NCBI GenBank assembly: GCA_035632095.1
Contig: DASQHM010000005.1
Location: 1-12,813 of the forward strand
Reading direction: 5' to 3'
Origin: DASQHM01 sp035632095
GTDB taxonomy: Bacteria; Pseudomonadota; Alphaproteobacteria; Ferrovibrionales; Ferrovibrionaceae
Length of the DNA: 12,813 nt
A program made the position numbers and the translations under genes. This document shows positions 1 to 8,117 of this stretch, in pieces. A model generated the notes under the pieces. The model had not been told where the DNA came from, ran no database searches, and saw nothing but the letters and a program-made list of their open reading frames with translations. The number at the start of each line of letters is the position of its first letter. Position 1 is the first letter of the stretch.

Positions 1-1
1 T

Positions 2-775
2 ACCGTGATCGGCGGCGCGATCCCGACGGTGAACCTGAAGGGCATCAAGCCCGGGCAGCTGAAGCTCACTCCGAACCTCCTCGCCGGCATCTACCTCGGC
101 AACATCAAGAAGTGGGACGACGCAACGATCAAGGCCGTCAATCCCGGCCTGGCGCTGCCGTCGACCGACATCAACGTGGTGCACCGCTCCGACGGCTCGG
201 GCACGACCTTCATCTGGTCGAACTACCTCTCGAAGGTGAGCGCGGAATGGAAGAGCAAGGTGGGCGAGGGCACCTCGGTCAACTGGCCGGTCGGCGTCGG
301 CGGCAAGGGCAACGAAGGCGTCGCCAGTTACGCCAAGCAGTTCAACGGCTCCATTGGTTACGTGGAATACGCCTACGCCCTGCAAAACAAGCTGACCTAC
401 ACGCTGTTGCAGAACGCCGCCGGCAAATTCGTCTCGCCGACGGCGGCCGCTTTCCAGGCTTCCGCCGCCAACGCCGATTGGTCGAAGGCGCCGGGCTTCC
501 ATCTGCTGCTGACCGATCAGCCGGGCGACGCCAGCTGGCCGATCAGCGGCGCCACGTTCATCCTGGTCTACAAGACCCAGGACAAGCCCGAGACGGGCCG
601 CGAAGTGCTTAAGTTCTTCGATTGGGCCTATCACAACGGCGGCAAGATGGCGGAGGAATTGGCCTATGTGCCGATGCCCGACGCGGTCGTGAAGCTCGTG
701 GAGAAGACCTGGGCCGATCAAGTGAAAGGCGCCGACGGCAAACCGGTGTACGTCGCCGGCATGGCGCAGAAGTAG
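2..775 (+). CDS. pstS: Phosphate ABC transporter substrate-binding protein PstS (C-terminal part, 5' end outside window)
   Basis: PstS is the periplasmic phosphate-binding subunit of the high-affinity PstSCAB importer. The reading frame is open from base 2, so the signal peptide and N-terminal lobe lie upstream of the window; about 257 residues are visible. The phosphate-binding signature HRSDGSGTTFIW is encoded at about 182-217, with the Arg, Asp and Ser-Gly-Thr-Thr residues that contact phosphate in this family. Other family hallmarks are the segment LAGIYLGNIKKWDD (about 86-127) and GSIGYVEYAYA (about 349-381). The TAG stop is at 773-775. A 117-base gap with a strong hairpin separates it from pstC, which would fit the need for far more binding protein than membrane subunits. 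Any Pho box would be upstream of the window. The identification is secure from both motif and context. Confidence 0.96.
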   Translation, partial: TVIGGAIPTVNLKGIKPGQLKLTPNLLAGIYLGNIKKWDDATIKAVNPGLALPSTDINVVHRSDGSGTTFIWSNYLSKVSAEWKSKVGEGTSVNWPVGVGGKGNEGVASYAKQFNGSIGYVEYAYALQNKLTYTLLQNAAGKFVSPTAAAFQASAANADWSKAPGFHLLLTDQPGDASWPISGATFILVYKTQDKPETGREVLKFFDWAYHNGGKMAEELAYVPMPDAVVKLVEKTWADQVKGADGKPVYVAGMAQK

Positions 776-838
776 GGCGTACGCTTGCGGCCGCGGCGGG
801 GGATCGCGCCGCGCCGCAACGTTTGACATGAAACCCGT

Positions 839-873
839 GCGCCGGAGCGGCCCTGGTAAGGCGGCTCCGGCGC
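839..873 (+). promoter_or_regulatory. Intercistronic hairpin between pstS and pstC
   Basis: A perfect 10-bp inverted repeat, GCGCCGGAGC (839-848) and GCTCCGGCGC (864-873), extends after a G.G mismatch by a 3-bp GCC/GGC stem (850-852 with 860-862). It lies between the pstS stop and the pstC start. No T-run follows, so a classical intrinsic terminator is unlikely. The structure suits a 3' stabiliser of pstS mRNA or an attenuator that lowers pstCAB expression. The role is inferred; the base pairing is read directly. Confidence 0.6.
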
Positions 874-892
874 CGGAACGTAAAGCGGAACC

Positions 893-1855
893 ATGGCGCT
901 GGTCGCGGCGGGGAGAGCGGTTTCGAGTTCCACAGGCCAGACGGCGGATCGGCTGTTCCGCGGTCTGACGTATGCGTTTGCGCTGCTCGTGCTGCTGCTG
1001 CTTGCCGGAATAATCGTCGCTCTGTTCTTCGGCAGCCTTCCCGTGCTCCGCAAGGAAGGCCTGGGCTTCTTCGTCTCCACCGACTGGAATCCGGTCACCG
1101 AACGCTTCGGCGCGCTTCCGCCCATCTACGGCACGCTGGTCACCTCCATCATTGCGTTGGTGCTGGCTGTGCCGGTCAGTTTCGGCATCGCGCTGTTCCT
1201 GACCGAATTGTCGCCGGCCTGGCTGCGCCGGCCCGTAGGCACGGCAATCGAGTTGCTGGCGGCCGTGCCGAGCATAATCTACGGCATGTGGGGCTTGTTC
1301 GTATTCGTGCCGTACTTCGCCACGTACGTGCAGCCCTGGGCGCAAGCGGCGCTGTCGCCCCTTCCTCTGATCGGCGTGCTGTTCGACGGCCCGCCGCTCG
1401 GCATCAGCGTGGCGAGCGCCGGCATAATCCTGGCGATCATGGTGGTGCCGTTCATCTCCTCGGTGATGCGCGACGTGTTCCTGACCGTGCCGACGGTGCT
1501 GAAGGAATCCGCCTATGGCCTTGGCGCCACGACCTGGGAGGTGGTCTGGCGCGTGGTGCTGCCCTATACCCGCGCCAGCGTGCTCGGCGGCATCATGCTG
1601 GGCCTCGGCCGCGCCTTGGGCGAAACCATGGCGGTCACGTTCGTCATCGGCAATTCGCACGATATTTCGCTGTCGCTGTTCCTGCCGGGCGCTACCATTT
1701 CGTCCACGGTCGCCAACGAATTCACCGAGGCGGTCGGCGAAATCTATTCTTCGGCGTTGATTGCGCTCGGCCTCACCCTGTTTTTCATCACGTTTGTCGT
1801 GCTGGCGCTGGCGCGGTTGCTGCTCTACCGATTGCAGCAGAAGGCGGGGCGGTGA
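893..1855 (+). CDS. pstC: Phosphate ABC transporter permease PstC
   Basis: One of the two inner-membrane channel subunits of the phosphate importer, 320 residues, typical for PstC. A hydrophobic first membrane segment covers about residues 26-50 and is followed by a periplasmic loop. Further membrane spans lie at about 81-105, 119-145, 170-190, 228-252 and 286-311. The EAA-type loop that docks on the ATPase is at about 207-237 (YGLGATTWEVVWRVVLPYTR), followed by the PstC-typical GRALGETMAV (239-248). The ATG at 893 is preceded only by a weak GGAA. The gene follows pstS by 117 bases and its TGA overlaps the pstA ATG as TGATG, so translation of the two permeases is probably coupled. Confidence 0.96.
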   Translation: MALVAAGRAVSSSTGQTADRLFRGLTYAFALLVLLLLAGIIVALFFGSLPVLRKEGLGFFVSTDWNPVTERFGALPPIYGTLVTSIIALVLAVPVSFGIALFLTELSPAWLRRPVGTAIELLAAVPSIIYGMWGLFVFVPYFATYVQPWAQAALSPLPLIGVLFDGPPLGISVASAGIILAIMVVPFISSVMRDVFLTVPTVLKESAYGLGATTWEVVWRVVLPYTRASVLGGIMLGLGRALGETMAVTFVIGNSHDISLSLFLPGATISSTVANEFTEAVGEIYSSALIALGLTLFFITFVVLALARLLLYRLQQKAGR

Positions 1856-2697
1856 TGACCCGATACCGGAAACGGCAGATCATCAACGCTTTCAATCTCA
1901 CGGCCTCCGTGGCGGTGACATTGCTCGGCCTGCTCATTCTGGCATCGATCCTGGGCACGTTGCTTCAGCACGGCGTCGCCGCGATCTCGCCGACCCTGTT
2001 CACGAAAATGACCCCGCCGCCCGGCGCGTCCGGCGGGCTGCTCAACGCCATCGCCGGAAGCGTCTCGATCACTTCCCTCGCTATCCTGGTCGGGACGCCG
2101 ATCGGCATTCTGGCCGGAACCTATCTGGCCGAATTCGGCGCCGGAAGCTGGACCGCCGCCGTGGTGCGTTTCATCAACGACATTCTGCTGAGCGCGCCTT
2201 CGATCCTGGTCGGCCTGTTCATCTACGAAGTGGCGGTCGTGCCCACCGGTCACTTCTCCGCCTGGGCCGGGGCGCTGTCGCTGGCGCTCATCGCCATTCC
2301 GGTGATCGTGCGGACGACCGAGGACATGCTGCTGCTGGTGCCGGCGGGACTGCGCGAGGCCGCGGTCGCCATGGGCGCGCCGCGCTGGAAGGTGGTCGTG
2401 CAGATTTCCTTCCGCGCCGCCATGGGCGGCATCCTGACCGGCGTGCTGCTCGCCATCGCGCGCATCAGCGGGGAAACGGCGCCGCTCTTGTTCACCGCGC
2501 TCAACAACCAGTTCTGGAGCATCGATATGAATAGGTCGATGGCCAATTTGCCGGTGGTGATCTTCCAGTTCGCACTCAGCCCTTACGACGACTGGCAGCG
2601 CCTGGCATGGGCCGGCGCGCTCCTCATAACGGCCGGCGTGCTGGCGCTCAGCATACTCGCGCGCTTCATTCTTCGCTCCAATGCCGCCAAAACCTGA
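1855..2697 (+). CDS. pstA: Phosphate ABC transporter permease PstA
   Basis: The second channel subunit of the phosphate importer, partner of PstC, 280 residues. The start is the ATG at 1855-1857, which overlaps the pstC TGA; a longer open frame extends upstream inside pstC but is a shadow of it. The G-rich stretch AAGGCGGGGCGG just before the start can serve as ribosome-binding site. The first membrane segment is at about residues 15-36. The EAA loop is at about 166-196 (REAAVAMGAPRWKVVVQISF), followed by the PstA hallmark ISGETAPLLFTA (204-215). The short polar C-terminal tail ends in NAAKT. pstB follows after 11 bases. Confidence 0.96.
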   Translation: MTRYRKRQIINAFNLTASVAVTLLGLLILASILGTLLQHGVAAISPTLFTKMTPPPGASGGLLNAIAGSVSITSLAILVGTPIGILAGTYLAEFGAGSWTAAVVRFINDILLSAPSILVGLFIYEVAVVPTGHFSAWAGALSLALIAIPVIVRTTEDMLLLVPAGLREAAVAMGAPRWKVVVQISFRAAMGGILTGVLLAIARISGETAPLLFTALNNQFWSIDMNRSMANLPVVIFQFALSPYDDWQRLAWAGALLITAGVLALSILARFILRSNAAKT

Positions 2698-2708
2698 TGT
2701 AGGGTCCC

Positions 2709-3578
2709 ATGGAAGCAACCGCCCCGATTGACCGACCGATTCGCTTGTCGACCCGCCCCATCATCCGATCCGGCCCGAGGCCGCCCGACGCAACGCCGCC
2801 CGAAGTCGACGCCGCCGTCGACCTCAAGCCGAAGTTCGAGGTGCGCAATCTCGACTTCTATTACGGCAAGAGTCAGACGCTGAAGGGCATCAATCTGACG
2901 ATCCACGACCGGCGCGTGACGGCCTTGATCGGCCCGTCCGGCTGCGGCAAGTCGACCCTGCTCCGCACCATGAACCGCATTTACGAGCTCTATCCGGGCC
3001 AGCGCGCGACCGGCGAGGTGCTGCTCGACGGCGAGAATATTCTCGGCAGCAACGTCGATCTCAATCTGCTTCGCTCGCGGGTCGGCATGGTGTTCCAGAA
3101 GCCGACGCCGTTTCCCATGTCCATCTACGACAACATCTCCTTCGGCGTGCATCTCTACGAAACCATTTCCAAGCCGGAAATGGACGATCGCGTCGAGGCG
3201 GCATTGACCCATGCGGCGCTTTGGAACGAGGTGAAGGACAAGCTGAGGGCGAGCGGCCTTAGCCTGTCCGGCGGCCAGCAGCAGCGCCTTTGCATCGCGC
3301 GCGCCATCGCTCTCAATCCGGAGGTCTTGCTGCTGGACGAGCCGGCCTCCGCCCTCGATCCGATTTCGACTCAGCGCATCGAGGAATTGATCTCGGAACT
3401 CCGGCGCGACTATACGGTGGTGATCGTTACGCACAACCTGCAGCAAGCGGCGCGCATTTCCGATTTCACTGCACTCATGTACCTGGGCGAGCTGGTGGAA
3501 TACGCCGATACGGAGACGATCTTCACCAATCCGTCGAAAAAGCAGACGGAAGACTACGTGACCGGGCGGTTCGGCTGA
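2709..3578 (+). CDS. pstB: Phosphate ABC transporter ATP-binding protein PstB
   Basis: The cytoplasmic ATPase that energises PstCA, 289 residues. All nucleotide-binding motifs are intact: Walker A GPSGCGKST at 75-83, Q-loop Gln130 (VFQKPTPFPMSIYDN, PstB-typical), signature LSGGQ at 186-190, Walker B VLLLDEP at 206-212 and the H-loop His242. The end YVTGRFG is the PstB C-terminus. Compared with the usual ~250 residues it has a Pro/Arg-rich N-terminal extension of about 40 residues before KFEVRNLDFYYG. No internal Met lies in this extension, so the ATG at 2709, with AGGG four bases upstream, is the likely start. It closes the visible operon: no phoU or phoB follows, and a palindromic repeat begins immediately after the stop. 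Confidence 0.97.
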   Translation: MEATAPIDRPIRLSTRPIIRSGPRPPDATPPEVDAAVDLKPKFEVRNLDFYYGKSQTLKGINLTIHDRRVTALIGPSGCGKSTLLRTMNRIYELYPGQRATGEVLLDGENILGSNVDLNLLRSRVGMVFQKPTPFPMSIYDNISFGVHLYETISKPEMDDRVEAALTHAALWNEVKDKLRASGLSLSGGQQQRLCIARAIALNPEVLLLDEPASALDPISTQRIEELISELRRDYTVVIVTHNLQQAARISDFTALMYLGELVEYADTETIFTNPSKKQTEDYVTGRFG

Positions 3579-3580
3579 AA

Positions 3581-3717
3581 GTTATCAGTTGACAGCTCAC
3601 AGCTATCAGCCAAAGAACCAATTTGCCGCAGAGGAGGCGCGGAGAACGCTTTTCTCGGCGAACCTCCACGGCTCTCCGCGGTTGATTGCTGACCGCCGAC
3701 CGCCGATTGCTGTCAAC
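3581..3717. repeat. Nested palindromic intergenic repeat, copy A
   Basis: About 137 bases between pstB and the convergent permease form a nested inverted repeat. The outer arms are GTTGACAGC (3588-3596) and GCTGTCAAC (3709-3717), a perfect 9-bp match. The inner arms are CCGCAGAGGAGGCGCGGAG (3626-3644) and a related, imperfect complement ending CTCTCCGCGG (3672-3681). The right side also carries a short tandem of GACCGCC units (3691-3704). The inner core matches the core of copy B (10678-10696) at 17 of 19 bases in the same orientation. It looks like a dispersed non-coding repeat family. It may also serve as a bidirectional transcription stop between the convergent operons, though no T-run follows. 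Confidence 0.75.
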
Positions 3718-4519
3718 GTTCCTTCGGCAATGCGCTTTCGTGCCAGTGCCGGAGCAGGCGGTTGCTGATCCAGGTCAGCACCAGAAACAGCACGATGCCC
3801 GCCGCCGCCAGCAGCAGGAGCGCTGCGAACATGCGCGGGATCTGCAGGCGGTAGCCAGCTTCCTGGATGCGCCAGGCGATGCCGGTCTCCGACCCGCCCG
3901 TGCTGGCGACGAATTCCGCCACGACCGCGCCGATCAGCGCCAGGCCGCCGGAAATGCGCAAACCGCCGAGGTAGTGCGGCAAGGCCGTCGGCAGGCGCAA
4001 GTACGCGAGGCGCTGCAACCGGGTCGCGCCATACAGGCGGAAGAGATCGTCGAGATTCGGATCGACGCTCTTCAACCCGAACGTCGTGTTCGAGAGCACG
4101 GGAAAGAACGAGACAATCCAGGCGCAGATCAGCAGCGACAGGAACGTGTCGTTGACGAGGATGATGATCAACGGCGCGATGGCGACGATGGGCGTCACTT
4201 GCAGCGCCACGGCGTAGGGAAAGACGCTGAGCTCGAGCCAGCGCCATTCCGCGAGCAATATTGCGAGCAGCGCGCCGATGATCGCGGCAGCCGCCAACGC
4301 GACCAACGCGGTCCGAAGCGTCACCAGCAGCGACGCGAACAGGCTGCCACCGTCCTGCCAAAACGTCTCGCCGATGGCGACCGGCCCGGGCAGGATGTAG
4401 ACGGGCACCTCATAATGCCGGATCAGCGCCTCCCAAAGCGCCAGCACGATCGCGCCGACGACGGCGGGCGCGGCGATCCTGAACACGCGCTCGCCGTTTC
4501 CGTTCGATTGCCCGGCCAC
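3713..4519 (-). CDS. ABC transporter permease, SsuC/TauC/ThiX type (BPD_transp_1)
   Basis: Inner-membrane permease of the importer encoded with the two genes upstream. About 268 residues are predicted with about six membrane spans, the first beginning around FRIAAPAVVGAIVLALW. The ATPase-docking EAA loop is visible as LYGATRLQRLAYLRLPTALP, followed by GLRISGGLALIGAVVAEF, typical of nitrate/sulfonate/taurine/pyrimidine-type importers. The start is uncertain. The GTG at 4519 has GAGG six bases upstream. A GTG at 4531 would overlap the ATPase stop as GTGA. An ATG at 4573 would overlap the ATPase gene by 46 bases. The TGA stop (3713-3715) sits inside the outer arm of repeat copy A, so the last residues may have been set by insertion of that repeat. 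Substrate cannot be read from the permease. Confidence 0.9.
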   Translation of the reverse strand: MAGQSNGNGERVFRIAAPAVVGAIVLALWEALIRHYEVPVYILPGPVAIGETFWQDGGSLFASLLVTLRTALVALAAAAIIGALLAILLAEWRWLELSVFPYAVALQVTPIVAIAPLIIILVNDTFLSLLICAWIVSFFPVLSNTTFGLKSVDPNLDDLFRLYGATRLQRLAYLRLPTALPHYLGGLRISGGLALIGAVVAEFVASTGGSETGIAWRIQEAGYRLQIPRMFAALLLLAAAGIVLFLVLTWISNRLLRHWHESALPKER

Positions 4520-4527
4520 CGCCCGCC

Positions 4528-5280
4528 TCACGCGGCCATGGCGCCGGCGAGCAGGTCGGAGACCTGCCGGCATCGGTCGGCGTAAGCCGGATCGGTGCGA
4601 AGACCGGCGATGCGGGGATGGGGCAGGTCCACCGCGCGCTCGGCGGCAATGCTGCCCGGCCTCGGACTCATCACCACGACCCGACTCGACAGAAAGACGG
4701 ATTCAAATACCGAATGGGTGACGAAAACGACTGTCCAATGCTGGCTCTCCCAGAGCGCCAGCAGATCGTCGTTCAGCTTGAAGCGCGTGATTTCGTCGAG
4801 CGCGGCGAAAGGTTCGTCGAGCAGCAGGATGCGCGGATGGGTGACCAGCGCGCGGGCGATGGAGACGCGCATGCGCATGCCGCCCGATAGCTCGCGCGGG
4901 TAGGCGCCGGCGAAGCCGCCGAGACCGACCAGTTCGATCGCTTCCTCGATGCGGCTTCGCGCCTCGTGCGGCGGCGCGCCCGCGAGGCGCAGCGGCAGTC
5001 GCACGTTGTCGAAGACGTTGGCCCACGGCAGCAGGGTCGGCTCCTGGAAGACGAAACCGATCTCGCCCGCCTTGGGCGCGCCGCCGATCCAGGAGACCGC
5101 CCCGGCGCTCGGCGGCACCAGGCCGGCAAGTATCCTGAGCAACGTGGATTTGCCGCAGCCGGAGGGCCCGAGCAGGCTCAGAAACTCGCCCTGACCGACG
5201 GACAACGCGACGCTGCCGAGCGCGCGCGTGCCGTTCGGATAGATCTTCTCGACGCCGTCGAGTGAGACGAGCTTCTGCAC
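4528..5280 (-). CDS. ABC transporter ATP-binding protein, SsuB/TauB/ThiZ type
   Basis: ATPase subunit of the same importer, 250 residues from the GTG at 5280, which lies 11 bases after the substrate-binding protein stop. All motifs are intact: Walker A GPSGCGKST at 38-46, Q-loop Gln79 in FVFQEPTLLPW (the EPTLLPW form is typical of the nitrate/sulfonate/taurine group), signature LSGGM at 131-135, Walker B ILLLDEP at 151-157, D-loop ALDE and H-loop His189. A much longer open frame continues upstream through the substrate-binding protein gene but is only its out-of-frame shadow. No strong ribosome-binding site precedes the GTG, consistent with translational coupling. Confidence 0.93.
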   Translation of the reverse strand: MQKLVSLDGVEKIYPNGTRALGSVALSVGQGEFLSLLGPSGCGKSTLLRILAGLVPPSAGAVSWIGGAPKAGEIGFVFQEPTLLPWANVFDNVRLPLRLAGAPPHEARSRIEEAIELVGLGGFAGAYPRELSGGMRMRVSIARALVTHPRILLLDEPFAALDEITRFKLNDDLLALWESQHWTVVFVTHSVFESVFLSSRVVVMSPRPGSIAAERAVDLPHPRIAGLRTDPAYADRCRQVSDLLAGAMAA

Positions 5281-5291
5281 GCTCGCGCGCG

Positions 5292-6281
5292 CTACTTCTT
5301 CAGAGCCATACCGGCTTTCTTGTTCACGAACTGGGTCGTGAAGGCTTGCTTCCAGTCGAGGTCCTTCGGGTACAGGCCTTGCGCCGCCATGACGTCGAAG
5401 AAGCGCTTCCAGCGTGCGCCCGACATGGCGCCGATGCCGACCTTGAGCGCATCGCCCGAATCGACGATGCCGTATTCCTTCATCTTGGCGATGCCGTTGG
5501 CGATCAAGTCGTCGGTCATTTCCGAGTTGTCCTGCTTGATCAGTTTGTTTGCCGGCGAAGGATCGCCGTAGAGATAGCTGTACCAGCCTTCGGCCGATGC
5601 ATCGAGGAAACGCTGCACGATGTCCGGGTGCTCCTGCACCAGCTTGCGCGAGGTTTGCACCACGTTGCCGTAGTTGTCGTAACCGTTGTCGGCCAGCAGG
5701 AACACCATGGGCTTCGCGCCGGCCTTCTCCATGAGATAGGGCTCGCTGGTGACATAGCCCTGCTGCACCGCGTTCTTGTCGGCGAGCCACGGCGCGATGG
5801 TGAAGTTGTAGGGGCGGATCTGCTGGTCCGAGTAGCCAAACTTCGCCTTGAGGAAGAGCCACGAGCCGACCCGCGTGTCCGAGCCGATCATGACCGGCTT
5901 GCCCTTCAGCGCGGCGAGGCTGTCGTTGCCGGCGCCGGCATGGGCGATCAGCACTTGGGCGTCCTTCTGGAAATACGCCGCGACCGCGACCAGCGGCACC
6001 TTCTCCTTGACGAAGTTCATGGCGATGAACGAATTGCCGATGTTGAAGTCGAGCCGGCCGGCGGCGAGGAGCTGGGTGTGGTTCACCTGTGGGCCGCCCT
6101 GGCGCAGCGATACGTCGAGGCCATGCTTCTGGTAGATGCCGGCGGCCACCGCCTGATAAAAGCCGCCGTATTCCGCCTCCGCCTTCCAATCTGTCCCGAA
6201 ACTGACCTTGTCGAGGGCGAGCGCGGGTCCCGCGCAGAGGCAAAGTGCTGCAACGGTGGCGGCAATGGTTGGAAATCGCAT
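5292..6281 (-). CDS. ABC transporter substrate-binding protein, NMT1/THI5-like
   Basis: Periplasmic binding protein, 329 residues, first gene of a three-gene importer operon. A Sec signal peptide is clear: MRFPTIAATVAALCLCAGPALA with likely cleavage after ALA22. The mature start has the NMT1/THI5 pattern: FGTDWKAEAEYGGFYQAVAAG (28-48), then GLDVSLRQGG, AGRLDFNIGN and QGYVTSEPY (174-182). The family binds small organic nutrients such as thiamin pyrimidine precursors, riboflavin, sulfonates or related compounds. The W-x-A-E-x-x-GGFY start resembles the ThiY-like branch most, but substrate assignment is inference. GAGGGGAGCC precedes the ATG and gives a good ribosome-binding site. I see no TPP (THI-box) riboswitch in the 210-base leader, which argues against direct thiamin control. 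Confidence 0.9.
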   Translation of the reverse strand: MRFPTIAATVAALCLCAGPALALDKVSFGTDWKAEAEYGGFYQAVAAGIYQKHGLDVSLRQGGPQVNHTQLLAAGRLDFNIGNSFIAMNFVKEKVPLVAVAAYFQKDAQVLIAHAGAGNDSLAALKGKPVMIGSDTRVGSWLFLKAKFGYSDQQIRPYNFTIAPWLADKNAVQQGYVTSEPYLMEKAGAKPMVFLLADNGYDNYGNVVQTSRKLVQEHPDIVQRFLDASAEGWYSYLYGDPSPANKLIKQDNSEMTDDLIANGIAKMKEYGIVDSGDALKVGIGAMSGARWKRFFDVMAAQGLYPKDLDWKQAFTTQFVNKKAGMALKK

Positions 6282-6491
6282 GGCTCCCCTCGTTCTTTGA
6301 GACGTTTGCGGCGCAGTCTACAAGGGGGGTGGAACGGGCGCCAGAAGGCCCTCAAGGGCAGAATCCGGCACTTTTCGGCTCGCTTTGCGCGTATAACACC
6401 GGCAGTCCGCGCGTGCCCTGAATTTACCTCAACCAACGGTTAATTTTCGGGGACTAGCCTGTTCCGATGCTTCCGAGCCTGGAGACCTGCC
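6282..6491. other. Divergent intergenic region between the ABC importer and the Gly-Asn protein
   Basis: About 210 bases from which both neighbours are transcribed outward. It contains an AT-rich island at about 6421-6448 with a short inverted repeat AACC-AAC-GGTT (6431-6441) and the hexamer TTAACC on the minus strand (6438-6443). A TATAAC at 6392-6397 could be a plus-strand -10, but its -35 is poor. A small GCCC-TCAA-GGGC hairpin is at 6348-6359. No TPP, FMN or other riboswitch consensus is recognisable. Promoter positions cannot be fixed by eye. Confidence 0.4.
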
Positions 6492-6749
<258 letters not shown>

Positions 6750-6785
6750 GGCACCGCCCCCCGGCGTTCCGTTCCGCGCCGACGT

Positions 6786-8117
6786 TCAGGCGCCTTCGTC
6801 GTACTCCCTGGCGATGTCCTTGCCGGTGTAGTCCGGCATGAACGACGCCGAAGCCAAGCTCACCACAGCACAGGCGGCGATGTAGATCGCGATGGCATAG
6901 CCCGAGTGATACTGGGCGAACAGCCAGGTCGCGATCAACGGCGCGGGTCCGCCGGCGATGACGGACGCGAGCTGGTAGCCGAGCGAGGCGCCGCTGTAGC
7001 GAAGCCGCGGCGTGAAGGCCTCGGCGATCAGCGCCGCTTGCGGCCCGTATTGCATGTCGTGCGGGATCAACGACAGCACGATAGCGATGAAGATGGCCGA
7101 CGGAATTGCCGTGTCGAGCATGCCGAAATAGAGGAAGCCGAACAGGCCGGTCACCGCCGCGCCGATCAGGTACATCTTTCGCCGCCCGATGCGGTCCGAG
7201 ATATGGCCGCAGAGCGGAATGGTGACGAACGAAAGCACCGACGCGGCAAGCACCGCCGTGAGCACGAAATCGCGCGACATTTTCAGCGTGCCGGTGGCAT
7301 AGGCGAAGACGAAGGCCGTGAAGATGTAGAACGGCGCCTGCTCGGCCATGCGCAGCAGCGCGGAGAGGATGATTTCCCGCGGCTGCTTCTTGAACACCTC
7401 CGTGATCGGCGCGCGTTCGATCTTCCGTTCCGACACCAGCTTTTGGAAGACCGGGGTCTCCAGGATGCCGAGCCGGATCCAAAGCCCGATTCCGACCAAC
7501 ACGATGCTGAGCAGGAAGGGAATGCGCCAGCCCCAATTCAGGAACTCACCGCCGGACATGGCGCTGAAGCCGAGGATGGCCAGGTTGGACAGGAACAAGC
7601 CGCACGGCACGCCGAATTGCGGCCAGGACGCGACGAAGCCCCGGCTGCCGTGGCTGCGCGCCCATTCCATGGAGATCAGGACCGAGCCGCCCCATTCGCC
7701 GCCGACGCCGATGCCCTGGATCACGCGCAGGATCGTGAGGATCACCGCGCCCCAGATGCCGATGGAGGCGTAGCCCGGCACGAATGCGATCAGGAAGGTG
7801 GCGATACCCATGGCCAACAGCGTGGCGATAAGCGTGGCCTTGCGGCCGATGCGGTCGCCGTAGTGGCCGAAAATGGCGGCGCCGATCGGCCGGCCGACGA
7901 AGCCGATGAAATAGGTTCCGAACGCGGCAAGCGTGGCGGTGAGCGGGTCCTCGTTCGGGAAATAGAGCTTCCCGAACACCAAGCCTGCGGCCGTGCCGTA
8001 GATGAAGAAGTCGTACCACTCGATCGTGGTGCCGACGGTGGCGGCGATGACGGCTCGCGTCAGTTGCCGGCGATGTTCCGCCTCGGGCATGCCCGAGGAC
8101 ATTGTTGTCGCAACCAT
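6786..8117 (-). CDS. MFS transporter, metabolite:H+ symporter (MHS) family
   Basis: A 443-residue inner-membrane proton symporter with about 12 membrane spans. MHS-family landmarks are clear: TTIEWYDFFIYG (30-41) in the first span, GRPIGAAIFGHYGDRIGRK (75-93) as the loop 2-3 motif, and RVIQGIGVGGEWGG (131-144). A second copy of the loop motif, GHISDRIGRRK, starts the C-terminal half. Known MHS members carry shikimate, alpha-ketoglutarate, proline/betaine, citrate and other organic acids; the sequence alone does not fix the substrate. The ATG at 8117 has AGGA seven bases upstream. It is separated by about 183 bases from the DUF1244 gene and likely has its own promoter. The neighbouring genes do not indicate a dedicated pathway. 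Confidence 0.93.
   Translation of the reverse strand: MVATTMSSGMPEAEHRRQLTRAVIAATVGTTIEWYDFFIYGTAAGLVFGKLYFPNEDPLTATLAAFGTYFIGFVGRPIGAAIFGHYGDRIGRKATLIATLLAMGIATFLIAFVPGYASIGIWGAVILTILRVIQGIGVGGEWGGSVLISMEWARSHGSRGFVASWPQFGVPCGLFLSNLAILGFSAMSGGEFLNWGWRIPFLLSIVLVGIGLWIRLGILETPVFQKLVSERKIERAPITEVFKKQPREIILSALLRMAEQAPFYIFTAFVFAYATGTLKMSRDFVLTAVLAASVLSFVTIPLCGHISDRIGRRKMYLIGAAVTGLFGFLYFGMLDTAIPSAIFIAIVLSLIPHDMQYGPQAALIAEAFTPRLRYSGASLGYQLASVIAGGPAPLIATWLFAQYHSGYAIAIYIAACAVVSLASASFMPDYTGKDIAREYDEGA

Noticed and set aside
5262..6443. A 393-codon plus-strand open frame opposite the ABC importer
   Set aside because: It is fully antisense to the ATPase start and the binding protein, which have clear family motifs; the antisense translation has none.
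6431..6443. CtrA-like TTAACC half-site
   Set aside because: A single hexamer in an AT-rich patch is not enough; the second half-site at the right spacing is not visible.
6282..6491. TPP riboswitch upstream of the THI5-like binding protein
   Set aside because: I looked on the minus strand for the THI-box segments (CTGAGA, ACCTGATC-like, TAATGCCAGCG-like) and found none.
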